Below, one piece after another: positions 25,842-35,877 of a stretch of 64,000 nt of DNA. Source of the DNA: DAOSEC01 sp035362935. Lineage in GTDB: Bacteria; Bacillota_I; Bacilli_A; ML615J-28; CAG-313. Position numbers and translations under genes: made by a program. The notes beneath the pieces were generated by a model. It did not search any database and was not told the origin of the DNA. It worked only from the letters and a program-made list of their open reading frames with translations. How positions within the stretch are numbered: the stretch's first letter is position 1; each line of letters opens with the position of its first letter. Where the stretch lies: positions 1-64,000 of the forward strand of contig DAOSEC010000001.1 of the NCBI GenBank assembly GCA_035362935.1, read 5' to 3'.

Positions 25842-26825
25842 TCACTCCTCGTCTAAATCTAGGAACAGTTTCGCATAAAACAAATCGATATTTACATTGT
25901 ACTCAAGACGTTCTTTTGCTTCGATGTAGATATCTAATTCTTTTGCTAATCGTTCTGGTGATGGTAAGTTTTGCTTGTTTAAATCAAGAATACTAGTTTT
26001 AAAACTAATCGCATCTAGATGTTGTTCTGAATAACTAATCATATCTTGTGCATAAACAATCAATAAATCTAGAAAGACTTTATGGATTGTTCTATCCCTT
26101 TCATCAATTAAGAATTTTCCTCTTTCATTGAAGAAAACAAATTTTGCACGGCGCTTGTTGATGCACGCTACATTCATCTCGCGAACAAATCGAACAAGTT
26201 CTTGATATTTTGTTGTTGCTGCATATTCCAACGCCTCTTCAACGCTACTCGTTAATGTCGCAAACACAAACGAGTTTTCGATACTCAATCCTCGCCGTTG
26301 TAATGCTTGTGCGGTGTCGATTCGAGACACTTTTTTGAAATTTATAATTTGTGATCTTGATTTAATGGTATCGAGAACATTATTTACGTTTTCAGTGATC
26401 AAGATTGCATAACTTTCGATGATCGGCTCTTCTAAAAATTTAAGTAATGTGTTAGCTGCTGATGCAGTCATTTTATCTGCATGGTTGATGATATAAATTC
26501 TAGCTCCTTCTTCAAGGGATGTCATCGAAAACTCATGTTGTAAGTCTTCAATTTGATCTTTCTTAATTGTCTCACCCTCTGGCTCAACAAAGTATACATT
26601 CATGTGACTGCGGTTAATAACACGTTTACATGTGCTACATTCCAAACAAGGTTTTTTTTGACTTTGGCATAACACCATAGCAGCAAAATAAAACCCAGTT
26701 AATAGTTTCCCAATTCCTTTGTCCCCGCAAAACAAATAAGCATGGACCAAACGATTTTTTTTGAAACTATTTTCTAACATTTTGATGACTTCTTTTTGTT
26801 TGATCTTTAATTCATCAAAAGTCAT
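25842..26825 (-). CDS. holB: DNA polymerase III delta' subunit
   Basis: A 327-residue clamp-loader subunit. RLVHAYLFCGDKGIGK at about 25-40 is the AAA+ P-loop region, which is often non-functional for ATP in delta'. The cysteine set C-x-ECSTCKR (CLECSTCK) forms the zinc knuckle, and SAANTLLKFLEEP with the sensor SRSQII are diagnostic. It follows tmk by 8 nt. Bacillus has yaaQ and yaaR between these two genes; they are missing here. Confidence 0.92.
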   Translation of the reverse strand: MTFDELKIKQKEVIKMLENSFKKNRLVHAYLFCGDKGIGKLLTGFYFAAMVLCQSQKKPCLECSTCKRVINRSHMNVYFVEPEGETIKKDQIEDLQHEFSMTSLEEGARIYIINHADKMTASAANTLLKFLEEPIIESYAILITENVNNVLDTIKSRSQIINFKKVSRIDTAQALQRRGLSIENSFVFATLTSSVEEALEYAATTKYQELVRFVREMNVACINKRRAKFVFFNERGKFLIDERDRTIHKVFLDLLIVYAQDMISYSEQHLDAISFKTSILDLNKQNLPSPERLAKELDIYIEAKERLEYNVNIDLFYAKLFLDLDEE

Positions 26826-26833
26826 AAACGAAC

Positions 26834-27472
26834 CTACTTTCTATTTAAGAATGTCATTACGATTTGTTTCGAATCCTCAATTACTTTTTCTTTTGATTGG
26901 TTTCCATCGACACGTACAATTCGGTTAGGAAACATGTTTTGAATAATAGCATAACCCTCGTGAACCAATTGATGGAACTTAAGATTTTCAAGATCCAATC
27001 GGTTGACATTACGGTTGTTACTTGCAATTCGGTTTAAACCAAGTTCAGGTGTAATATCAATATATATCGTTAAGTTTGGCAACAAATGATCTGTTGCAAA
27101 TAAATTCATTTCATATACTTCTTCGATACCGATTCCGCGGGCATAACCTTGATATGCCAAGGAAGAGTCAACATATCGATCACAAAGGACAATGTGATTT
27201 TGTTTTAAGGCAGGGAGCACAACTTCAACAAGATGTTGTTTTCTTGCAGCTGCTAATAACAATGCTTCTGTTTTTGCATCCATCTCTACATTATTTTTAT
27301 CCAATATGATGTTTCTAATCTGTTCTGCGATTTTGCTTCCTCCAGGTTCTCTTGTTAAAGTCACTGAAACTCCAGATGAAACGAGCATTTCTTTGATTGC
27401 CTGGATAACAGTTGTTTTACCTGAACCCTCATTTCCTTCAAATGTGATAAATATACCCTTCACAAAATTCAC
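26834..27472 (-). CDS. tmk: Thymidylate kinase
   Basis: A 212-residue kinase forming dTDP from dTMP. The P-loop is FEGNEGSGKTTVIQ at about 10-23, TREPGGSKIAEQIR is the DR(E)PG region, and CDRYVDSSLAYQGYARG is the conserved dTMP/Mg region. First gene of the tmk-holB-ricT-trmN6-x-rsmI operon. Confidence 0.96.
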   Translation of the reverse strand: MNFVKGIFITFEGNEGSGKTTVIQAIKEMLVSSGVSVTLTREPGGSKIAEQIRNIILDKNNVEMDAKTEALLLAAARKQHLVEVVLPALKQNHIVLCDRYVDSSLAYQGYARGIGIEEVYEMNLFATDHLLPNLTIYIDITPELGLNRIASNNRNVNRLDLENLKFHQLVHEGYAIIQNMFPNRIVRVDGNQSKEKVIEDSKQIVMTFLNRK

Positions 27473-27490
27473 CTCTTACTAACAAGATAT

Positions 27491-27499
27491 ATTATACCA
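27491..27499 (-). promoter_or_regulatory. Promoter of the tmk operon, extended -10
   Basis: On the minus strand TGGTATAAT (-10 TATAAT at 27496-27491) lies 19 nt before the tmk start. The 17-nt-spaced -35 position reads only TTTATT, so activity would lean on the extended -10. Confidence 0.5.
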
Positions 27500-27553
27500 C
27501 AAAGGACGACTAAAATAAATTGTTTTTTTCAAGTGTACAGCCACAAGACCAAA

Positions 27554-27598
27554 CAAAAAAACTTAGAATTTGGGTGTTACTCACAAATACTAAGTTTT
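27554..27598 (-). terminator. Terminator of the purB-purA operon
   Basis: On the minus strand a stem AAAACTTAG / CTAAGTTTT, with the inner pair ATTTG / CAAAT, is followed by a run of T. It is placed 24 nt after the purA stop. Confidence 0.75.
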
Positions 27599-27621
27599 AT
27601 ACAAACAAAAAATATATATGA

Positions 27622-28890
27622 TTAAATGGCTAGTTGTTCTCTACTTGGACCAACTCCAACATATTGAATTGGAACACCAACGTATTCTTCAATGGTTTTT
27701 ATGTAAGTTTTTGCTTCTTTTGGTAAATCGTCCATTTTACGTATGTGTGTTGTTTTTTGCTTCCATCCTTTTAGTGTGATGTATTTTGGAGTAATGAGTT
27801 CCATCTCCTTTGTATTTGGCATATAAGATATTGGACTTCCATTTTGTTCATAACCGACACAAATCTTGATTTCATCTAGCGTATCTAACTTATCTAGTTT
27901 ACACATAGCTAAGCTTGTGTAACCATTAATAAGAGTTCCATATTGTAGTATTGGAAGATCTAACCAACCAATACGTCTTGCACGACCCGTTCTTGCTCCA
28001 AATTCATCATCAATAAATTCACCAGTTCCTCGAAAACTGTTTGATGCAATTTCATCCATCTCGGTAGGGAATGGCCCAGCGCCAACTGCCGAAGAAAATG
28101 CCTTAAACACTCCGATGACTTCATTGATTTTTTGAAATGGTATTCCAGCGCTAACAGGAGCATAGCTCGCTACTGGATTAGAAGAAGTTACGTAAGGGTA
28201 AATTCCAAGATCTAAGTCTTTCATGACACCGAGTTGTCCTTCAAATAAAATATTCTTGTTCTCTTTGATTGCTTGGTTTAAGTAATATACTTGATCAATG
28301 ATGCGATCAGATAGCAACCTACTCCACTCAACGCACAAATCATAAATCTGGTTAACAGAATAAGGAGTTCCACCCAAAAACTCAAGCTTTGCATTGATTA
28401 ATGGTAATACTTTCTCAATTCGATATTTACAATAAGGTAAATCCTTCAAATCTTCAAAGCGTAATGCGGTGCGTTCGGCACGGTCGGCATATGCAGGACC
28501 AATCCCTCTCTTTGTTGTTCCGATGATGTCAGAACCACGTTCTTTTAATGCATCTAAATCAACATGATATGGCATAAGGATAATCGCTCTTGAAGAAATC
28601 TTAAGATTGTTTGTGGAAACATTTTTTTCTTCAATTTCTTTCATTTCTTTGATTAATTCAATTGGGTTAATTACCATTCCTGTACCCGCGATACAAGTAA
28701 CGTTTGGATAAAAGATACCACAAGGAACTAAATGTAGTTTAAATACTCCATGTTCATTTAAAACAGTGTGACCTGCATTGTCTCCACCTTGAAATCTCAC
28801 TAAGATATCGGATTCCTTTGCCAAATAATCAACAATTTTCCCTTTACCTTCATCGCCCCATTGAGCGCCAACAACTATTTTTACACTCAT
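27622..28890 (-). CDS. purA: Adenylosuccinate synthetase
   Basis: A 422-residue GTPase catalysing the first step from IMP to AMP. VVGAQWGDEGKGKIVDYLA (P-loop) and GGDNAGHTV are in the N-terminus, KRGIGPAYADRAERTALR is the IMP region, and the GTP-contacting FGARTGRARRIGWLDLP is present. Two ATGs lie at 28893 and 28890; AAGGAG is better spaced for the second. It follows purB by about 11 nt, so the IMP-to-AMP pair is co-expressed. Confidence 0.96.
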   Translation of the reverse strand: MSVKIVVGAQWGDEGKGKIVDYLAKESDILVRFQGGDNAGHTVLNEHGVFKLHLVPCGIFYPNVTCIAGTGMVINPIELIKEMKEIEEKNVSTNNLKISSRAIILMPYHVDLDALKERGSDIIGTTKRGIGPAYADRAERTALRFEDLKDLPYCKYRIEKVLPLINAKLEFLGGTPYSVNQIYDLCVEWSRLLSDRIIDQVYYLNQAIKENKNILFEGQLGVMKDLDLGIYPYVTSSNPVASYAPVSAGIPFQKINEVIGVFKAFSSAVGAGPFPTEMDEIASNSFRGTGEFIDDEFGARTGRARRIGWLDLPILQYGTLINGYTSLAMCKLDKLDTLDEIKICVGYEQNGSPISYMPNTKEMELITPKYITLKGWKQKTTHIRKMDDLPKEAKTYIKTIEEYVGVPIQYVGVGPSREQLAI

Positions 28891-28901
28891 CATTTACTCC
28901 T

Positions 28902-30335
28902 TTACTTGTCTACACTAGAAGTAATTTCTTCTAATGTTTTATTTTGTTCTAATACTGGATATATATAGTTCTTTAAAAAATCTGAAACTTGATGGGATGC
29001 TAAACCAATATAATTTGAAGCATTGGATGCTTGATCTAGATAATCAGACAAGAAACTAAAATCAGAATCTTGCTTCAAACGATTAATCAAGTCGTTATCT
29101 TTACCCATTAATTTGATATTTTTTGATACATCCATCGAAATCACTTTTAATTTCTCATGCATTTCTTGACGATCTTTCCCAAGCTTTACCGATTCCATTA
29201 ATATATTTTCACTCATCATAAATGGTAATTCTTCTTCAATGTGTTTTTCAATTACCTTTGGATAAACAACAAGTGATTTTGTCACATTTATATATATGTT
29301 TAAAATGGCATCAACTGCTATGAACGCAGAAGGTAACACAATCCTACGATTCGCGGAATCGTCTAACGTTCGCTCAAACCATTGGGTAGACGAGGTGATT
29401 GATGCATTGATAGGTAAACTTAGTACATATCGAGAAAGTGAAGTGATGCGTTCAGACTTCATAGGGTTTCGCTTGTATGGCATTGCGGATGAACCAATTT
29501 GATTTTGTTCAAATGGTTCTTCAACTTCTTTAAGATGTTGTAAAAGTCTTAAGTCATTGCTAAATTTGGATGCACTTTGTGCAATTTGAGAAAGTACACT
29601 AAGAATTTCATAATCAAATTTTCTTGAGTATGTTTGTGAAGCAATTGGCTCAATAGATAATCCACCTAAAAAATTTGCAAATTCTTGTTCGAGTTGAACG
29701 ACTTTCGTAGAATCGTTGTTACAAAGATGCAAATAACTTGCTTGTGTTCCGGTTGCACCTTTTAACCCTTTAAGTTTTATATTTGATAATAGAGCCTCTA
29801 TATACTTGAAGTCTTTATATACATCGTGAAGCCACAAAGTTGCCCGCTTTCCAACAGTAGTTAATTGTGCAGCTTGAAAATGTGTATAACCAAGTGTAGG
29901 AAGTTCCTTATACTCATCAGCAAATTTAGCAAGTTGTTTCATAAGAGTAACAACTCGAGATTTTAAAATAAGTAGTGCTCTTTGATAAATTAAAAGATCT
30001 GCATTATCGGTAATATCACACGAAGTTGCTCCTAAATGAATGATTGGTTTTGCCAACTTTGCATGATTTCCATATGCCAGTACATTGGCCATAACATCGT
30101 GTTTTGTTTGCTTTTCAATCTGTTCAATTTCTACTAAGTCAATATTGTCTAAATGGGTTTCTAAATCATGAACCTGATCTTTTGAGATGTCAAGTCCTAT
30201 CGCTTGTTCTGCTTTTGCTAAAGCGATCCAAACAAAACGCATAGTACGAACCTTTTCTCTTTCAGAAAAGATTTCCTTCATCGGACCACTACTATATCTT
30301 GTGATTAATGGATTTTCATAGTAATCATAACTCAT
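28902..30335 (-). CDS. purB: Adenylosuccinate lyase
   Basis: A 477-residue member of the fumarase/aspartase superfamily that releases fumarate from adenylosuccinate and SAICAR. HLGATSCDITDNADLL (about 101-116), TLGYTHFQAAQLTTVGKRA and the signature loop IGSSAMPYKRNPMKSE (catalytic Ser) are all present. It overlaps the upstream radical SAM gene by 4 nt (ATGA) and precedes purA. De novo purine genes are absent from the window, so a salvage/interconversion role is possible. Confidence 0.95.
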   Translation of the reverse strand: MSYDYYENPLITRYSSGPMKEIFSEREKVRTMRFVWIALAKAEQAIGLDISKDQVHDLETHLDNIDLVEIEQIEKQTKHDVMANVLAYGNHAKLAKPIIHLGATSCDITDNADLLIYQRALLILKSRVVTLMKQLAKFADEYKELPTLGYTHFQAAQLTTVGKRATLWLHDVYKDFKYIEALLSNIKLKGLKGATGTQASYLHLCNNDSTKVVQLEQEFANFLGGLSIEPIASQTYSRKFDYEILSVLSQIAQSASKFSNDLRLLQHLKEVEEPFEQNQIGSSAMPYKRNPMKSERITSLSRYVLSLPINASITSSTQWFERTLDDSANRRIVLPSAFIAVDAILNIYINVTKSLVVYPKVIEKHIEEELPFMMSENILMESVKLGKDRQEMHEKLKVISMDVSKNIKLMGKDNDLINRLKQDSDFSFLSDYLDQASNASNYIGLASHQVSDFLKNYIYPVLEQNKTLEEITSSVDK

Positions 30336-32011
30336 AGATTACCTCCTTGGGTTTGTTTATGGATTGGAAACATAAAATGTAAAAATTTGGATGGATGATA
30401 CAAAACAACAAAACATGATTCCTCAAACAACTCAAAATGTCCATAACGATACAAATCATCTTTTGAAATTAGATTGCTAGGCATAGATGCGTAATAGGTT
30501 TCAATTATGTGATTTTTTATTTGTTTTGGCAATCGATGTTTCCACCAAATTTTTGGTCTTAATCTGAAATGTAATAAGTAGTCTTGTTTTAGTAAGAATA
30601 AAACCATTTCATAATGTTTTGGATATTGATCATATATATATTTCGATGCAAAGTAAAATAGTTCATCTAGCTGATATCGTGAAAATAAAAAAGATTGATT
30701 TTTCAAGAATAATCCAAAATCCAAAAAGAAATCAAAGTAGTTGTTACTTAAAATTATGCTGTTAAATACATAATCAATCGTTCTTGTGAAAAAACCAGAG
30801 TTGTAATATTTTTCGATACATTCTTCAACCAAATGAATATCAGATAGTTCTTGTTCGGATATAAACTGATTATCAATGATTTCATAGGGTGCCTTTTGTT
30901 GATAGCGATATTGGTACTTTTCGCTTTGTTTACGTATAGGTGTTCCACGTAACATCTTTAAAAATCCAAGTTGAAGTTCAAGCGGCTTTAAATGAAGTGT
31001 ATCATTAAACGTTTGCTTAAAAGATGAATAATCTTCATACGGAAGACCCGCAATCAAATCGAGATGTAGATCGACTTTGTTCGTCTGTTGTAATCTGTAT
31101 ATATTATCACGTAGACGATTAAAGTTTTGTTTTCTTTTTACTGACTTTGTAGTTGTATCATTTGTTGATTGGATCCCTATTTCAAAACGTAAGACTTTGG
31201 AATTCATCTGAGAAATACGTCTTATTATTGATGCATCAAGTAAGTCTGCAACTATTTCAAACTGTAGTATCGTATTGTTAGAATTATACAGATCGATGAA
31301 ATCCAGTAACTCAAGCATGTATTTTGGATTTGCATTGAATGTACGATCCAGGAATTTTATAATTGGAACTTGTTTATCAAATAGTTTTTTTAATTCTAGT
31401 TTCACATATTCAATATCAAAATGCCTAACTTTTGATTCCAAAGAGGCAAGACAATAACTACAGCGAAAAGGGCAACCTCTGCTTGATTCAAAATATACTA
31501 TTCGTCTATTCAAATCTGTAACCAAATCATGGCCAAACTTAATTCGTTTTAGATCAGGCAGTCTTATAGGGTTTGAAATGATAGTTTGATTATGCTGATA
31601 AGTTAAATTTGAAACTTCATGGATTGCTTTCTTTTGAGTAAGATAATCACAAAGTTCATTGATACTTTCTTCAGCCTCTCCAGAAATAACATAATCTACT
31701 TGAAACGCATTTATAAAATGGATTTGATCGTAACTAACCTCAGGTCCACCTAACACAATTTTTTGATGAGATTGAAGTTTTGGCCTTACGAGTTTAAGCA
31801 ACTCTTCAATGATTGCTACATTCCATATATATGTGCTGATTCCAAGTAGATCAAATTGATATGATAAAATCCCATCTATCATATGTTCGATAGTATCTTT
31901 GATTGTAAATTCTATTATATGATTTGGATATCTTAAATTTTTGGAAAGCGAGATAATCGATGCCGCAGGGTGGATGTATTTTGAGTTAATACCCACTAAT
32001 AAAACATTCAT
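30332..32011 (-). CDS. B12-binding-domain radical SAM protein (DUF4080 type)
   Basis: A 559-residue enzyme of unknown substrate. Residues 1-135 form a cobalamin-binding-like Rossmann domain (MNVLLVGINSKYIHPAASI, GISTYIWN, IVLGGPEVSYD). The radical SAM core begins at about 170 with ESSRGCPFRCSYCLAS, holding the CxxxCxxC cluster site, and continues with IKFLDRTFNANP, FEIVAD and DLIAGLPYED. The C-terminal 200 residues match the DUF4080 type from memory. Such proteins are common in anaerobes. It is the first gene of the purB-purA transcript, with overlapping stop and start, but no role in purine metabolism is evident. Confidence 0.82.
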   Translation of the reverse strand: MNVLLVGINSKYIHPAASIISLSKNLRYPNHIIEFTIKDTIEHMIDGILSYQFDLLGISTYIWNVAIIEELLKLVRPKLQSHQKIVLGGPEVSYDQIHFINAFQVDYVISGEAEESINELCDYLTQKKAIHEVSNLTYQHNQTIISNPIRLPDLKRIKFGHDLVTDLNRRIVYFESSRGCPFRCSYCLASLESKVRHFDIEYVKLELKKLFDKQVPIIKFLDRTFNANPKYMLELLDFIDLYNSNNTILQFEIVADLLDASIIRRISQMNSKVLRFEIGIQSTNDTTTKSVKRKQNFNRLRDNIYRLQQTNKVDLHLDLIAGLPYEDYSSFKQTFNDTLHLKPLELQLGFLKMLRGTPIRKQSEKYQYRYQQKAPYEIIDNQFISEQELSDIHLVEECIEKYYNSGFFTRTIDYVFNSIILSNNYFDFFLDFGLFLKNQSFLFSRYQLDELFYFASKYIYDQYPKHYEMVLFLLKQDYLLHFRLRPKIWWKHRLPKQIKNHIIETYYASMPSNLISKDDLYRYGHFELFEESCFVVLYHPSKFLHFMFPIHKQTQGGNL

Positions 32012-32049
32012 AAAATCACCGAGTATATTTTACCATAAACTGATGTAAA

Positions 32050-32078
32050 ATTATAGAAAAAATTCAAATTAGATGAAA
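32050..32078 (-). promoter_or_regulatory. Possible promoter of the radical SAM-purB-purA operon
   Basis: On the minus strand TTTCAT (32078-32073), a 17-nt spacer and TATAAT (32055-32050). An alternative extended -10 TGGTAAAAT lies nearer the start, at 32035-32027. Confidence 0.45.
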
Positions 32079-32113
32079 GCGTTACAAGAGAAGGATTTTT
32101 GACCTTTTAAATC

Positions 32114-32142
32114 TTGTCTTACAACAAATGTTATGTTATAAT
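32114..32142 (+). promoter_or_regulatory. Promoter of nifJ
   Basis: TTGTCT (32114-32119), a 17-nt spacer and TATAAT (32137-32142). Confidence 0.75.
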
Positions 32143-32194
32143 AGTATAGACTTCAAGAGATATTATTTTTAATAAAAAAATAGGAGGAAAAAAA

Positions 32195-35100
32195 ATGTCT
32201 AAAAAAGTTTTCCAATCGATGGATGGAAATGAAGCAGCTGCTCACGTTGCGTATGCCTTTACAGAAGTTGCAGGGATTTATCCAATCACGCCTTCTTCTC
32301 CTATGGCAGAATACACAGAAGCATGGGCTGCAAAAGGAAAAAAGAACCTATTTGGTATGCCGGTAAAGATTGTTGAAATGCAATCAGAAGCTGGTGCTGC
32401 TGCGACGGTTCATGGGTCTTTACAAACAGGGGCTCTAACAACTACTTACACAGCAAGTCAAGGACTTTTACTTAAAGTTCCGAATATGTATAAAATGGCA
32501 GGTGAATTATTACCAGCTGTTATTCACGTATCTGCACGTAGTATTGCGGTGCAAGCGTTAAGTATTTTCGGTGATCACCAAGACGTTATGGCTGTTCGTC
32601 AAACCGGTTTTGCTATGATGGCAACATCAAGCGTACAAGAAGTTATGGATTTAACAGCGGTAGCTCATTTATCTGCAATCAAAACACGTGTACCATTCTT
32701 GCATTTCTTTGATGGATTTAGAACATCACATGAAATTCAAAAAGTTGAAATGATGGACTACAAAGTGTTAGACAATCTATTAGACAAACAAGCAGTAAAA
32801 GAATTTAGACAACGTGCGATGAGCTTTGAACATCCTGTTACTAGAGGATCTGCTCAAAATGATGATGTTTATTTCCAAACAAGAGAAGCACAAAATAAAT
32901 TCTACAATGAAGTTCCAGCTGTTGTTGAAAACTATATGGCTGAAATTTCTAAGGTTACAGGAAGACATTATGCACCATTTGTTTACAATGGACATCCAGA
33001 AGCAACAGATGTTATTGTTGCAATGGGGTCAGTTAATGAAACAGCAAAAGACGTTTCTGCACATTTAAATGCCAAAGGTAAAAAAACAGGTGTGTTAACT
33101 GTTCATCTATATCGTCCTTTCTCAGCGAAACATTTATTTGCTGCTATGCCAAAATCAGTAAAACGTATTGCAGTATTGGATCGTACAAAAGAACAAGGTT
33201 CCATTGGAGAACCACTATATGTTGATGTTAAATCTGCATTCTATACAGAATTCTATGGAAAACCAAATGCACCATTCATCATTGGTGGTAGATATGGTTT
33301 ATCAAGCAAAGATACTACTCCAGGACAAATTGTAGCAGCTTTCAAACACTTAGAATCTTACGGACATGATAGTTTCACAATTGGTATTGTTGATGATGTT
33401 ACAAATCTTTCCTTGCCACTTGAAAAAGAAATCGCTGTATTAAATGATGATGTATCAGAACTTATTTTCTACGGATTAGGTAGTGATGGTACAGTTGGAG
33501 CGAACAAAGATACAATCAAAATTATTGGAGAAAACACAGATCTATATGGTCAAGCATACTTTGCATATGACTCAAAAAAATCTGGTGGGGTTACAAGATC
33601 TCATTTACGTTTTGGAAAAGATCCAATCACTGCTCCTTACTTAGTAAGTCATGCTGACTTCGTTAGCTGTTCATCTGATAGTTATTTAGTAAAATACGAT
33701 ATGCTTTCCAACTTAAAACAAGGTGGAACATTCTTAATCAATACCGTATTATCAGAAGCAGAATTGTTAGCATATATGCCGAACTCAGTTAAGAAAATAT
33801 TGGCTCAAAAACAAGCAAAATTATTCATGATTGATGCCGTTAACTTAGCTCGTGAAATCGGGTTAGGAAATAGAACAAATACGATTCTACAATCTGCATT
33901 CTTTAAATTGAACGAAAAAATTATGCCTTATGCAAAAGCACAAGAATTAATGAAGAAATATGCAACAAAAACATATTCTCGTAAAGGTGAAGAAATTGTT
34001 GCATTGAATCATAAAGCAATTGATGTTGGTGCAGAAGGATTATATGAAGTTAAGGTAGATCCATCATGGGCAAACCTAACAGATGAAACAAAAAAAGTAG
34101 ACGAAGGAAGACCAGAATTTGTTACAAAAATTGCTGATAGAATCAATGCAATTGATGGATATAATCTGAAAGTTTCTGACTTTGCAGGTTATGAAGATGG
34201 AACAATGGTTCCAGGTACTTCAGCTTATGAAAAACGCGCCATTGCAAACTTTGTTCCAGAATGGATTGCAGATAACTGTATCCAATGTAACCAATGTGCA
34301 TTCGTGTGTCCACATGCAGTTATTAGACCATTCTTAGCAACGCAAGAAGAATTAGCTGGAGCTCCTGCTGAAACAGTTACGTTAAAAGCAAATGGAAAAG
34401 GATTAGAAGGATTAGCTTACTCAATCCAAATTTCTACTTATGACTGTACTGGATGCGAAGTGTGTGTGACACAATGTCCAGGAAACCGAAATGGTAAAGC
34501 GTTACGCATGGTTCCAATTCAAGATATGTTTGATGCAAAACAAGATGTTGTAAACAAATACCATATCGAACGTGTATCATACAAAGATAAATTAATTGAT
34601 AAGTTTGCAAATCCGAAAAACAGCCAATTTGCACAACCATTGTTTGAATACTCTGGAGCATGTGCTGGTTGCGGAGAAACACAATACATTAAATTAATCA
34701 CTCAACTTTATGGAGATAACATGGTAATCGCAAATGCGACCGGATGTTCATCAATCTATGGTGGGTCATATCCGGCAACTCCATATACAACAAACGCTCT
34801 AGGACAAGGTCCTGCATGGGCTAACTCATTGTTTGAAGACAACGCTGAGTTTGGATTTGGTATGAAGATAGCAACTGATGCATTACGTGATCAACTAGCT
34901 TCATTGTTCGAACACGCTCTTGAAGAAGGTAAAGGAACTCCACAAATCCAAGGATTGTTTAAAAAATGGTTAGAAAATAGAAATTCAAGTGTAATCACAA
35001 AAGAAATTCGCGATGAACTAGTTCCTATTCTAGAAGCATGTAAATGTGATTTTGCTGACCGCATCTTAGAATTAAAAGATAATATTGTTAAGAAATCACA

Positions 35101-35755
35101 ATGGATTGTTGGTGGAGACGGATGGGCATATGACATCGGTTACGGTGGATTAGACCACGTTATTGCGAACAACGAAGACATTAACATTTTAGTACTAGAT
35201 ACAGAAGTTTATTCAAACACTGGTGGACAATCATCAAAATCAAGTCCAACAGGATCCATCGCTAAATTTACAGCAGCTGGAAAATCTGGAAAGAAAAAGG
35301 ATTTAGCAGCAGTTGCGATGAGCTATGGACATGTATATGTTGCATATGTATCACATGGTGCAAGCCAAGCACAAATGTTAAAAGCAATGAAGGAAGCAGA
35401 AGCGTATCCTGGTCCAAGCGTGATTATCGCTTATTCACCATGTATCGCTCATGGATTATCTGATGGTATGGGTGCAAGCCAAACACAAGCTAAACTTGCT
35501 GTTGAATGCGGATACTGGCCATTATTAAGACATGATCCAAGACTTGCTGCAGAAGGTAAAAACCCACTTCAACTTGATATGAAAGAACCTAACTGGGATA
35601 AATACAGAGATTACTTATTAAGTGAAACTCGTTACTCTCAATTGTTCTCAACAAATCCAGATGAAGCTGAAGCATTGCTTGAAATGAACAAACAAGAAGC
35701 AAAACGTAGATATCAAATGTACAAACGTTATGCTTCAATGGATTATTCACTATAA
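32195..35755 (+). CDS. nifJ: Pyruvate:ferredoxin (flavodoxin) oxidoreductase
   Basis: A 1186-residue homodimeric-type PFOR that makes acetyl-CoA, CO2 and reduced ferredoxin from pyruvate and CoA. Domains in order: the pyrimidine-binding domain (DGNEAAAHVAYAFTEVAGIYPITPSSPMAE), the CoA/transketolase-like middle, a bacterial ferredoxin insert with CIQCNQCAFVCP (about 698-709) and CTGCEVCVTQCPG, and the TPP domain. The TPP domain carries CAGCGETQYI and NATGCSSIYGG for the proximal cluster, GDGWAYDIGYGGLDH and VYSNTGGQSSKSSPTG. It is a single-gene operon with its own promoter and terminator. The enzyme is oxygen-sensitive in most hosts and points to an anaerobic or microaerobic life. Confidence 0.97.
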   Translation: MSKKVFQSMDGNEAAAHVAYAFTEVAGIYPITPSSPMAEYTEAWAAKGKKNLFGMPVKIVEMQSEAGAAATVHGSLQTGALTTTYTASQGLLLKVPNMYKMAGELLPAVIHVSARSIAVQALSIFGDHQDVMAVRQTGFAMMATSSVQEVMDLTAVAHLSAIKTRVPFLHFFDGFRTSHEIQKVEMMDYKVLDNLLDKQAVKEFRQRAMSFEHPVTRGSAQNDDVYFQTREAQNKFYNEVPAVVENYMAEISKVTGRHYAPFVYNGHPEATDVIVAMGSVNETAKDVSAHLNAKGKKTGVLTVHLYRPFSAKHLFAAMPKSVKRIAVLDRTKEQGSIGEPLYVDVKSAFYTEFYGKPNAPFIIGGRYGLSSKDTTPGQIVAAFKHLESYGHDSFTIGIVDDVTNLSLPLEKEIAVLNDDVSELIFYGLGSDGTVGANKDTIKIIGENTDLYGQAYFAYDSKKSGGVTRSHLRFGKDPITAPYLVSHADFVSCSSDSYLVKYDMLSNLKQGGTFLINTVLSEAELLAYMPNSVKKILAQKQAKLFMIDAVNLAREIGLGNRTNTILQSAFFKLNEKIMPYAKAQELMKKYATKTYSRKGEEIVALNHKAIDVGAEGLYEVKVDPSWANLTDETKKVDEGRPEFVTKIADRINAIDGYNLKVSDFAGYEDGTMVPGTSAYEKRAIANFVPEWIADNCIQCNQCAFVCPHAVIRPFLATQEELAGAPAETVTLKANGKGLEGLAYSIQISTYDCTGCEVCVTQCPGNRNGKALRMVPIQDMFDAKQDVVNKYHIERVSYKDKLIDKFANPKNSQFAQPLFEYSGACAGCGETQYIKLITQLYGDNMVIANATGCSSIYGGSYPATPYTTNALGQGPAWANSLFEDNAEFGFGMKIATDALRDQLASLFEHALEEGKGTPQIQGLFKKWLENRNSSVITKEIRDELVPILEACKCDFADRILELKDNIVKKSQWIVGGDGWAYDIGYGGLDHVIANNEDINILVLDTEVYSNTGGQSSKSSPTGSIAKFTAAGKSGKKKDLAAVAMSYGHVYVAYVSHGASQAQMLKAMKEAEAYPGPSVIIAYSPCIAHGLSDGMGASQTQAKLAVECGYWPLLRHDPRLAAEGKNPLQLDMKEPNWDKYRDYLLSETRYSQLFSTNPDEAEALLEMNKQEAKRRYQMYKRYASMDYSL

Positions 35756-35766
35756 AATGATCAATC

Positions 35767-35797
35767 AAAGTAGCAGGGCAACCTGCTACTTTTTTTC
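35767..35797 (+). terminator. Terminator of nifJ
   Basis: An 11-bp stem AAAGTAGCAGG / CCTGCTACTTT (35767-35777 with 35782-35792), loop GCAA, and a T-run. Confidence 0.88.
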
Positions 35798-35838
35798 GTT
35801 AATCTATTATTATATCACGTGCAAAAAATGTAAATAAT

Positions 35839-35847
35839 TGTTATAAT
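35839..35847 (+). promoter_or_regulatory. Promoter of the apbE-suf operon, extended -10
   Basis: TGTTATAAT (-10 at 35842-35847) lies 31 nt before the apbE ATG. The -35 region is weak (around CGTGCA). Confidence 0.5.
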
Positions 35848-35877
35848 AATTAACGAGTGAAAAAAAGGGATGGATTT

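Noticed and set aside
26700..26800. Degenerate HolB P-loop as a pseudogene sign
   Set aside because: Delta' subunits commonly have non-canonical P-loops. The protein is full length with its zinc knuckle.
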